From the NCBI GenBank assembly GCA_002167365.1, contig NHCU01000029.1, positions 1-5,970 on the forward strand: DNA of 5,970 nucleotides. The letters run 5' to 3'. Each line of letters begins with the position of its first letter. Position 1 is the first letter of the stretch. This DNA is from Betaproteobacteria bacterium TMED41. Lineage in GTDB: Bacteria > Pseudomonadota > Gammaproteobacteria > Burkholderiales > Burkholderiaceae_A. The translations under genes were made by a program, and so were the position numbers. Under the pieces are notes generated by a model. That model worked only from the letters and a program-made list of their open reading frames with translations. It was not told where the DNA came from and searched no databases. Below are positions 1 to 5,814 of this stretch, piece by piece.

Positions 1-1244
1 GTTCAGGTTTGATTGTAAAGTACGGGTTTTCAACTAAAGTAATCCCAGAATTGGCACGAAAACTACAAGTTGAAAATGTCATTTTTTCTAACGATTACGA
101 ACCACTGTCAATATCTCGAGATACAAAAATTAGGGAAGTTTTAAAACAAGAAAACTTCAAACTATACTCAGTCAAAGATCAATGTGTTTTCGAAAAAACT
201 GAAATTTTATCGAAAACTAGTACTCCTTACACTGTATTTACACCATATAAGAAAGTATGGTTTGAAAAATTTTTTTCATCCTATCCATTTGAGACATATC
301 AAAAAAAACAGCTTTTAAAGCATATATGCACTTTGCCTGTTAGCAACTTTTTCCCCTTTCCAAAATTAGAAATAATGGGTTTTTCAAGCACAAATTCACT
401 CCCCCCAAATCTTATGGTTGGAAGCTCGGGTGCAAGATATTCCATTAATCAATTCTTAAGCAAAGTTGATTCATATAAATCAAAAAGAGATTTCCCTGCT
501 TTAGGAGGAACATCTTGTCTTTCAGTTCACCTTAGGTTTGGCACAATTTCAGTAAGAGAGATCATACAAAAAATATTAGGTAACAGTAAAAACTTTATTG
601 CTCTCTCTGAAGGACAGGAGACTTGGTTATCAGAATTAGTTTGGAGGGAATTTTACATGCAAATACTTTTTAATTTTCCACACGTTGTTTCAGGAAGTTT
701 TAAAAAACACTTTGATTCCATTCAATGGACATCCTCTAAACTTCTTTTTGACAGCTGGTGCTCAGGGCAAACTGGGTATCCAATAATTGACGCCGGAATG
801 AGAGAATTAAACGAAACTGGTTTCATGCACAATAGACTTCGAATGCTAACTGCCTCATTTCTGACTAAAGACTTCGGCATTAACTGGCAAGAGGGTGAGA
901 AGTATTTTGCCTTAAAGTTGATTGATTTCGATCTTGCCGCCAATAATGGAGGGTGGCAATGGGCTGCTTCGACAGGATGCGATGCTCAACCTTATTTCAG
1001 AATATTTAATCCAATTACCCAAAGTAAAAAATTTGACCCAGAAGGAAAATATATCAAAAAGTACGTGCCAGAATTAACAAACCTAAGCAAGAAATTTATT
1101 CATACTCCTTGGCTAGCTCCAGACGATATTCTCGACGATGCTGGAATCAAAATGGATTTTAACTACCCAACTCCAAAAATAGAACATAGTTCTGCAAGAC
1201 TAAGCACATTAAAAAGATATGAAGCAGCTAAATTTAAAATTTAA
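1..1244 (+). CDS. phrB: Deoxyribodipyrimidine (CPD) photolyase, 5' end missing
   Basis: This is a class I CPD photolyase, a flavoprotein that uses blue or near-UV light to split cyclobutane pyrimidine dimers in DNA. The frame is open from base 3 with no credible start, so the gene begins outside the window. By comparison with E. coli PhrB (from memory), several dozen N-terminal residues of the antenna-binding domain are missing. Counting from the TTG at base 9, the remaining Rossmann part has SNDYEP (27-32). The FAD-binding helical domain follows, with RDFPALGGTS (160-169), ELVWREFY (209-216), GYPIIDAGMREL (256-267), MHNRLRM (273-279) and LAANNGGWQWAASTG (309-323). The electron-transfer tryptophan triad appears intact at W240, W293 and W316. 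One difference is GFMHNR where E. coli has GWMHNR. The C-terminus (RYEAAKFKI) ends where family members usually end. The stop lies five bases from the convergent rubredoxin gene, with no terminator hairpin between them. Cryptochrome is less likely given the strong CPD-photolyase signature. Confidence 0.95.
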   Translation, partial: SGLIVKYGFSTKVIPELARKLQVENVIFSNDYEPLSISRDTKIREVLKQENFKLYSVKDQCVFEKTEILSKTSTPYTVFTPYKKVWFEKFFSSYPFETYQKKQLLKHICTLPVSNFFPFPKLEIMGFSSTNSLPPNLMVGSSGARYSINQFLSKVDSYKSKRDFPALGGTSCLSVHLRFGTISVREIIQKILGNSKNFIALSEGQETWLSELVWREFYMQILFNFPHVVSGSFKKHFDSIQWTSSKLLFDSWCSGQTGYPIIDAGMRELNETGFMHNRLRMLTASFLTKDFGINWQEGEKYFALKLIDFDLAANNGGWQWAASTGCDAQPYFRIFNPITQSKKFDPEGKYIKKYVPELTNLSKKFIHTPWLAPDDILDDAGIKMDFNYPTPKIEHSSARLSTLKRYEAAKFKI

Positions 1245-1249
1245 ATCCG

Positions 1250-1414
1250 TTAAATTTCAATCATTTCAAAGTCAGTTTTCTGTGCCCCGCATTCCGGACA
1301 CGTCCAAGTAATTGGAACGTCTTCCCACTTTGTTCCTTTTGGAATGCCTTCATCAGGCGCACCCTCAGATTCGTCATATATCCATCCACATATCAAACAC
1401 ATGTACTTTTTCAT
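1250..1414 (-). CDS. Rubredoxin
   Basis: This small 54-residue cytoplasmic electron carrier holds one iron atom between four cysteines. The protein begins MKKYMCLICGWIYDESEG and carries the two rubredoxin knuckles, CLICG (C6, C9) and CPECG (C39, C42). The usual core lies between them, with the Y-D-x-x-E-G turn, PDEGIPKGTKWED and the aromatic W38 just before the second knuckle. The length is typical of a single-domain rubredoxin. The ATG at 1414 places the first cysteine at the usual distance from the N-terminus. A second ATG four codons in (M5) would leave too short a first strand. No strong Shine-Dalgarno is present, only a weak AAAGAA that lies inside a palindrome abutting the start codon. 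The gene is divergent from hemL and converges on phrB. Its partner enzyme cannot be read from the sequence; a reductase or oxidase elsewhere in the genome is expected. Confidence 0.95.
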   Translation of the reverse strand: MKKYMCLICGWIYDESEGAPDEGIPKGTKWEDVPITWTCPECGAQKTDFEMIEI

Positions 1415-1427
1415 AAAGAATTCTTTA
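1414..1427. repeat. 14-base perfect palindrome at rubredoxin start codon
   Basis: TAAAGAATTCTTTA is identical to its own reverse complement. Its last base on the minus strand is the A of the rubredoxin ATG. In RNA it could fold as a five-pair stem with an AAUU loop, covering the only Shine-Dalgarno-like bases (AAAGAA). As DNA it could be an operator half-site pair. The palindrome itself is certain; any function is inference. Confidence 0.4.
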
Positions 1428-1451
1428 ACACCAGGCGATCTTTTATTGATT

Positions 1452-1481
1452 TATATACAATACTTGAAAATTCAATTCCAA
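1452..1481 (-). promoter_or_regulatory. Possible sigma70-type promoter for rubredoxin
   Basis: Read on the minus strand, TTGGAA (1481-1476) is followed after 18 bases by TATATA (1457-1452). Each hexamer matches the sigma70 consensus at four of six positions. A start of transcription near 1445 would give a leader of about 30 bases before the rubredoxin ATG. An inverted repeat (1464-1475) lies between the two hexamers. In DNA this AT-rich such matches arise easily by chance, so this is a candidate only. Confidence 0.35.
1464..1475. repeat. Short inverted repeat TTGAA-AA-TTCAA
   Basis: Two perfect five-base arms (TTGAA and TTCAA) are separated by AA. The repeat sits between the proposed -35 and -10 hexamers of the rubredoxin promoter, where a repressor could act. 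Its size and AT content make chance occurrence quite possible. Confidence 0.3.
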
Positions 1482-1520
1482 GCGAGATGCTGATTGAAAT
1501 TAAAATTAAACTAGTTGGAG

Positions 1521-1553
1521 TTTAGAACTCTAAAATTGAATTAGAGCTTTAAC
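1521..1553. other. Weak imperfect hairpin in rubredoxin-hemL spacer
   Basis: CTCTAA (1528-1533) and TTAGAG (1541-1546) form a six-pair stem with a seven-base AATTGAA loop. An alternative overlapping stem is possible between TTTAGA and TCTAAA (1521-1534). No T-run follows on either strand, so it does not look like an intrinsic terminator. It lies about 90 bases before the hemL start. The rest of this 225-base spacer shows no ORF, tRNA or riboswitch signature that I recognise. Confidence 0.25.
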
Positions 1554-1596
1554 ATAAATAGTCTTATTGCTTTTACTACATTAAAAACTAAATTTT

Positions 1597-1612
1597 GTTA
1601 GATAATATATTA
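1597..1612 (+). promoter_or_regulatory. Possible -10 region for hemL-gluQ
   Basis: The stretch GTTAGATAATATATTA contains overlapping -10-like hexamers (GATAAT at 1601-1606, TAATAT at 1603-1608) about 35 bases before the hemL ATG. No good -35 hexamer lies 16-18 bases upstream. A promoter is expected here because the upstream gene is divergent, but the exact site is uncertain. Confidence 0.25.
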
Positions 1613-1639
1613 AATTTACTTTAATAATAACTATCAAAA

Positions 1640-2962
1640 ATGCAAAATATATCTAAAAGTAAAAAATTTTTTTCTCAAGCTCAAAAATCAATACCCGGCG
1701 GTGTCAATTCTCCAGTGCGTGCCTTTAAGTCTGTTGGGGGAACGCCGAGGTTTCTATCACGTGCCTTGGGTGCTTATTTATATGATGTAGATGAAAATGA
1801 GTACGTTGACACCATTTGCTCTTGGGGGCCAGCTATTGTGGGGCACTCGCACCCAGATGTAATCAAAGCAATTCAAAAGGCTTCTAATAACGGATTATCT
1901 TTTGGTGCTCCAACTATAGGAGAGACAAATCTTGCCGAATTGATCTGTAACTTCTTACCATCAGTTGAAATGGTCAGATTAACCTCATCTGGAACAGAAG
2001 CAACAATGTCTGCGATTAGACTTGCCAGAGGAGTAACTAACAGAACAAAAATAGTCAAATTTGAAGGATGTTACCACGGGCATGTTGATAGTCTTCTAGT
2101 TAAAGCCGGCTCGGGCCTGCTCACTGCTGGAAACCCAACCTCTGCAGGCATTCCAAAACCTGTTGCGGACGAAACTTTGGTTCTTCCATTCAACGATGAG
2201 AATGCTTTGAAACTTTGTTTTAAAAAATACGGAAAATCCATTGCAGCGGTAATAATTGAACCAGTGGCAGGAAATATGAATCTTGTAAAACCAAAGTTTA
2301 ATTTTCTCAATCAATTACGCAAAGAGTGCGATGATGCTGGCTCAATTCTTATTTTTGACGAAGTAATGACTGGATTTAGAGTTGGACTTAATGGTGCTCA
2401 AGGAATTTTTGGTGTCACACCTGATTTAACTACAATTGGTAAAGTGATTGGAGGCGGAATGCCAATGGGAGCTTTTGGAGGAAAAAGAGAGATCATGGAA
2501 CATATTGCCCCGCTAGGAAATGTTTATCATGCTGGAACATTATCAGGTAATCCTATTGCTGTAGCTGCTGGAATCGCAACTTTGAATATACTATCCAAGA
2601 ATGATTTTTTTGAAAACATTTCAGAAATTACAAATGAATTTGTTACAGGATTTCTTTCTGCCGCTAAAACCTATGAGTATTCAGATTTCTCAGCAGATAG
2701 CATTGGAGGAATGTTTGGTTTATATTTCCATAAGAACATTCCGGGTAGCTTTAACGAGATAAACAAATGTAATCCTAAATCCTTTAATCATTTTTTCCAT
2801 ACAATGCTGGAGAATGGCGTTTATTTGGCTCCCTCACCCTTTGAGGCTGGTTTTCTTTCTATTCAACATGAGGGTGCGCCAATTAAAAAGGCCATTGAGT
2901 CTGCTAAGGTTGCTTTCAGAAAATTAAAAAATTTAGAAAAATTAGAAAAAAATTCGTGTTAA
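1640..2962 (+). CDS. hemL: Glutamate-1-semialdehyde 2,1-aminomutase
   Basis: HemL is a PLP-dependent cytoplasmic enzyme that converts glutamate-1-semialdehyde, made by HemA from glutamyl-tRNA, into 5-aminolevulinate. This is the C5 route to heme and other tetrapyrroles. The 440-residue product matches the family end to end. It shows IPGGVNSPVRAF (18-29), SWGPAIVGHSHP (61-72), SSGTEATMSAIRLARG (116-131), GCYHGH (143-148), IEPVAGNMN (206-214) and FDEVMTGFR (239-247). The PLP-binding lysine is K268 in IGKVIGGGMPMGAFGG. The GTLSGNP and VYLAPSPFEAGF blocks are also present. The ATG at 1640 gives the normal N-terminus; it has no Shine-Dalgarno, only A/T-rich leader. E. coli HemL ends at the equivalent of residue 429, so the last 11 residues (KNLEKLEKNSC) are an extension encoded by A-rich near-repeats. 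The stop overlaps the gluQ start by 7 bases, which points to translational coupling. Confidence 0.97.
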   Translation: MQNISKSKKFFSQAQKSIPGGVNSPVRAFKSVGGTPRFLSRALGAYLYDVDENEYVDTICSWGPAIVGHSHPDVIKAIQKASNNGLSFGAPTIGETNLAELICNFLPSVEMVRLTSSGTEATMSAIRLARGVTNRTKIVKFEGCYHGHVDSLLVKAGSGLLTAGNPTSAGIPKPVADETLVLPFNDENALKLCFKKYGKSIAAVIIEPVAGNMNLVKPKFNFLNQLRKECDDAGSILIFDEVMTGFRVGLNGAQGIFGVTPDLTTIGKVIGGGMPMGAFGGKREIMEHIAPLGNVYHAGTLSGNPIAVAAGIATLNILSKNDFFENISEITNEFVTGFLSAAKTYEYSDFSADSIGGMFGLYFHKNIPGSFNEINKCNPKSFNHFFHTMLENGVYLAPSPFEAGFLSIQHEGAPIKKAIESAKVAFRKLKNLEKLEKNSC

Positions 2963-3813
2963 AAATTTCACAAAAGAAAAATTTTAATTACTGTGGTAGG
3001 TTTGCTCCCACGCCAACTGGACCATTACATTTTGGCTCCCTAGTAACCGCACTAGCAAGCTATGTAGATGTCAAAGCAAATAATGGAATTTGGTGGTTAA
3101 GAATAGATGACATCGATCAATTAAGGTCAAATCCAGAATACAAAAAAAAAATAAAGAACCAATTAATAGATCATGGTCTAATTTGGGATGAGTGGCCCGA
3201 TGCAAAGGGGGGATCTTCTGGGGTTTTGCTACAAAGCAAGAGGAATTGGTGGTACGAAAAAGCGTTTAATCAACTTTTGGTTATGAACAAACTTTTTACT
3301 TGTGATTGTAGTAGAAAAACAATTAAACAATTTTATAAAGTAGGAAAAACTCACAAGTTACCCACAGGAGAAATCGCATATCCGGGAATTTGTAAAAAAA
3401 TTAATAAATTAAATAATGAAAGGCCAACTACATGGAGATTCAACTCTGACAACAATGATGATTTTGTAATACTTCGAAAAGATAATTCCTGGTCGTACGC
3501 TTTTGCTGGGGTAATTGACGATGCCTATCAGCGAGTTACCCGTATTGTAAGAGGAGATGACTTAAGAGCTACCTTAACAAGAAACCGCATCATTCAAAAT
3601 GCTTTAAGTTTAAATTACCCAAAAGTATTGCATGTTTCGGTTGTTAATGACAAAGATGGAAGGAAACTTTCAAAGTGTAAAGGGTCCCAAGGCCTAAAGA
3701 ATGGCACTCACGTCAGCAAACAGTTGAAATTAGCATGGGAACATTTAGAACTAAATATGCCCTCAAATTGGTTAGAAAGGGTTACTGATTTTACAGAGAG
3801 TTATTTTTTTTGA
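2956..3813 (+). CDS. gluQ: Glutamyl-queuosine tRNA(Asp) synthetase
   Basis: GluQ is a truncated glutamyl-tRNA-synthetase paralog without an anticodon-binding domain. It activates glutamate and attaches it to queuosine at position 34 of tRNA-Asp. The 285-residue length fits the family and is far shorter than a full GluRS (about 470). Visible signatures are FAPTPTGPLHFGSLVTALAS (16-35) with the HIGH-type motif HFGS, then WLRIDDID (47-54), LLQSKR (91-96), VTRIVRGDDL (194-203) and the KMSKS-type motif KLSK (237-240). Probable zinc ligands are C116, C118, Y142 and C146. The CxC to YPGIC spacing is about 12 residues longer than in E. coli. The start is GTG at 2956, inside the hemL end; no later start precedes the HFGS motif. 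There is no clear Shine-Dalgarno, so reinitiation after hemL is likely. The 3' end overlaps the convergent helicase gene by 13 bases. Confidence 0.93.
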   Translation: MLKISQKKNFNYCGRFAPTPTGPLHFGSLVTALASYVDVKANNGIWWLRIDDIDQLRSNPEYKKKIKNQLIDHGLIWDEWPDAKGGSSGVLLQSKRNWWYEKAFNQLLVMNKLFTCDCSRKTIKQFYKVGKTHKLPTGEIAYPGICKKINKLNNERPTTWRFNSDNNDDFVILRKDNSWSYAFAGVIDDAYQRVTRIVRGDDLRATLTRNRIIQNALSLNYPKVLHVSVVNDKDGRKLSKCKGSQGLKNGTHVSKQLKLAWEHLELNMPSNWLERVTDFTESYFF

Positions 3814-5123
3814 TAGTTTTTGAGGGGTTGACTTGTCAACAAAATTGGCAAGATTGATTGTTTTTTTTCGTTTGTTGGTTTTTTGGATTCCCCAGAGACT
3901 GAGATATTTTTATTTTTATTTTTTGAGAGAGCCAAATTGTCATTATTTTTTTTATTATTTGTTTCTTTTGATTCGTGATAGTTATTAGCGTCTATTTTTT
4001 CTTTTTTTAATTTACGTTTAATCAGCTTTTCAATTTCTGAAATTTTTTCACTATCTTCAAATGTCATTAGTGAAATTGCAATACCAGATGATCCAGCTCT
4101 ACCAGTTCTGCCAATTCTATGGATATAATCCTCGGCTACATATGGAACATCAAAGTTTATCACCACTGGTAGCTCGGGAATATCGAGGCCCCTCGCAGCA
4201 ACATCTGTTGCAACTAAGATCCTTAGTTTGCCAAGTTTGAAACTATCAAGAACTTTTAATCGATCACTCTGTGTTTTATTTCCATGAATACAATTTGTTA
4301 AAAATTTATTCCTATGAAGATAATTGGCAAGATTAGATGCTTCATTCTTTGTATTAGTAAAGATTAGCATCTGGTTTTCTTCATTCTTTTTTACCAAGTC
4401 CAACAAATATCTCTTTTTCTTCTCATAATTAATTAGTTCATAAACCACTTGATCTACGGTTACAGCTGTAGAGTTGCTCACAGATACCTGAACCAGTTCT
4501 GCATCGGTATTTAAAATTTTCTTTGAAAATTTTTTAATTTCTCCTGAAAAAGTGGCAGAAAACAATAGACTTTGCCTTTGTTTTGGTAATTTTTGAACAA
4601 TTTTTTGAAGGTCAGGTAAAAAACCCATATCTAGCATCCTATCTGCCTCATCCAGGGTAAATATACTCACAGAATCAAGTCTTAAATTTTTTTGCTCTAT
4701 GTGATCCAAAAGCCTTCCAGGAGTTGCTATCAAAATTTCAACACCCTTGTTCAAAATATCCGTTTGCTGATCGATGCTTACCCCTCCAAAAACTACACCT
4801 ACTCTCAAAAAAGACGAACTGGTAAAACTTTTAGCATTTTCATATATTTGATTTGCTAATTCTCTCGTAGGAGCTAGAATTATGGTGCGTACTGGATGTC
4901 GAGCAGGTGAGGTGCTGTTGTTGGCCATGGGTTGTAAGCGATGAATAATGGGTATCAGGAACGCGCCTGTTTTGCCAGTCCCAGTTTGAGCTATTCCTAA
5001 AACATCTTTTCCAATCATAATTTTCGAAATAGCTTTAACTTGAATTGGAGTAGGTTCAGAGTAACCAAGTTCATCTATTGATCTCATAACTTCTCGAGAT
5101 AGACCAAAACTAGAAAAAGACAT
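3801..5123 (-). CDS. rhlE: ATP-dependent RNA helicase, DEAD-box, RhlE type
   Basis: This DEAD-box helicase unwinds short RNA duplexes using ATP and probably acts in ribosome assembly or RNA turnover. All core motifs are present, numbered from the ATG at 5123 (440 residues). They are the Q motif (F6 through PTPIQ near 24-28), motif I AQTGTGKT (45-52), PTRELA (85-90), TPGR (134-137), DEAD (158-161), SAT (189-191), LIFTNTK (253-259), ATDVAARGLDIP (305-316) and HRIGRTGR (335-342). The N-terminus MSFSSFGLSREVMRSI is typical of RhlE. A TTG one codon earlier (5126) is also in frame, but the ATG matches the family better. No Shine-Dalgarno is seen. The last 70 or so residues are a Lys/Asn/Ser-rich, probably disordered tail, as is usual for RhlE and likely RNA-binding. 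SrmB or RhlB are possible alternatives. It lies 51 bases downstream of yqaA on the same strand and overlaps gluQ tail to tail. Confidence 0.9.
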   Translation of the reverse strand: MSFSSFGLSREVMRSIDELGYSEPTPIQVKAISKIMIGKDVLGIAQTGTGKTGAFLIPIIHRLQPMANNSTSPARHPVRTIILAPTRELANQIYENAKSFTSSSFLRVGVVFGGVSIDQQTDILNKGVEILIATPGRLLDHIEQKNLRLDSVSIFTLDEADRMLDMGFLPDLQKIVQKLPKQRQSLLFSATFSGEIKKFSKKILNTDAELVQVSVSNSTAVTVDQVVYELINYEKKKRYLLDLVKKNEENQMLIFTNTKNEASNLANYLHRNKFLTNCIHGNKTQSDRLKVLDSFKLGKLRILVATDVAARGLDIPELPVVINFDVPYVAEDYIHRIGRTGRAGSSGIAISLMTFEDSEKISEIEKLIKRKLKKEKIDANNYHESKETNNKKNNDNLALSKNKNKNISVSGESKKPTNEKKQSILPILLTSQPLKNYQKK

Positions 5124-5174
5124 CAATTACAAACGTTTTCAAAAAAATAAAAAGGATTCAAATCAAAAATTCCA

Positions 5175-5753
5175 TTATTGTGTGAAAGTATTTAAAAAAA
5201 TTAAAATCAAAATTAAAACCAAAATAGCCCATCCAATATACTCTATATATTTATTAATATTATTTTTAAGACTTTCCCCCCCCCAAATAATAAGTAAAGC
5301 GATTAAAAAAAAACGAGTTCCTCTGCCAAAAAATGATCCGGCCAAAAATCCAAAGAAAGGCATAAGCGACGCTCCAGCTAGTATCGTGAAAATTTTATAT
5401 GGGATCGGAGTAAACCCTGCCAAAAAAATTATCCAAATTCCCCAATTCTCAAACCATTTCTGAACTTGTAAGATATGTTTTTCATAACCAAAATCAACCA
5501 ATATGATATTTATAAAATCATAAGCTATAACCCCTAAAAAATACCCTACAGCTCCTCCCAAAACAGAAAATATTGTGGTTAAGCCTGCCAAGTAAAAAGC
5601 TTTTTTTGGCGAGGCCAAACACATTGGAATTAAAAGAACATCTGGAGGTAGCGGAAAAAAAATTGCTTCAATAAAACTTGTAACATATAAAACCCTAACT
5701 GAGTTTCTTGATTGCCCCCAAAATAAAATTTTAGTATAAAGATACCTAAACAT
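5175..5753 (-). CDS. yqaA: YqaA-family inner-membrane protein (VTT/DedA-like)
   Basis: This is a 192-residue integral membrane protein of the VTT (SNARE-associated/DedA-like) superfamily, YqaA branch (COG1238 type). The biochemical role of this branch is not established; DedA relatives are linked to lipid-carrier transport across the membrane. The signature loops are SFIEAIFFPLPPDVLLIPM (26-44) and GFTPIPYKIFTILAGAS (113-129), the likely re-entrant segments, followed by SFFGRGTRFF (140-149). Hydrophobic stretches lie near 20-46, 52-78, 104-130, 131-155 and 172-189. The ATG at 5753 starts directly before the family-typical N-terminal amphipathic stretch (MFRYLYTKILFWGQS). No Shine-Dalgarno is visible at normal spacing. 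A run of nine G on the coding strand (5284-5276) encodes W157-G158-G159, just before the last helix. The gene sits 61 bases after the LOG-like gene and 51 bases before rhlE, so a shared transcript is plausible. Confidence 0.88.
   Translation of the reverse strand: MFRYLYTKILFWGQSRNSVRVLYVTSFIEAIFFPLPPDVLLIPMCLASPKKAFYLAGLTTIFSVLGGAVGYFLGVIAYDFINIILVDFGYEKHILQVQKWFENWGIWIIFLAGFTPIPYKIFTILAGASLMPFFGFLAGSFFGRGTRFFLIALLIIWGGESLKNNINKYIEYIGWAILVLILILIFLNTFTQ
5276..5284 (-). repeat. Nine-base G tract inside yqaA
   Basis: The plus strand has nine consecutive C (G on the coding strand) within yqaA, codons 157-160, which is striking in such AT-rich DNA. The present length keeps the family-like C-terminal helix in frame. 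Loss or gain of one base would cause early termination in either frame. Confidence 0.9.
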
Positions 5754-5814
5754 GGCTACTATTAATGAATACTCTCAACAAAGCTGAAAGCTTGATAAAA
5801 AAAAAGTTCCATTT

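Noticed and set aside
722..943. Leftward 73-codon open frame opposite phrB
   Set aside because: It lies across the most conserved photolyase block, and its protein resembles no known family.
1231..1262. AAATTTAAAATTTAAAT inverted repeat at the phrB end as a bidirectional terminator
   Set aside because: It consists of A/T only with no stable stem, and most of it lies within the phrB coding end.
1873..2314. Leftward open frames of 61-79 codons opposite hemL
   Set aside because: They are complementary-strand shadows of strongly conserved hemL sequence, with no recognisable domain or leader.
5124..5174. Possible separate promoter or AACGTT operator for rhlE
   Set aside because: The 51-base spacer has an AAACGTTT palindrome but no -10/-35 pair at acceptable spacing, and read-through from yqaA explains expression equally well.
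5182..5463. Rightward 93-codon open frame opposite yqaA
   Set aside because: It is antisense to a well-supported membrane protein gene, Lys/Ile-rich as expected from the complement of Phe/Ile/Leu codons, and resembles no family I know.
5781..5793. Hairpin AAGCT-GAA-AGCTT next to a run of nine A between the LOG-like gene and yqaA
   Set aside because: For leftward transcription the T-run precedes the hairpin rather than following it, and for rightward transcription the hairpin is followed by A. It is the wrong order for an intrinsic terminator on both strands, and the stem is short.
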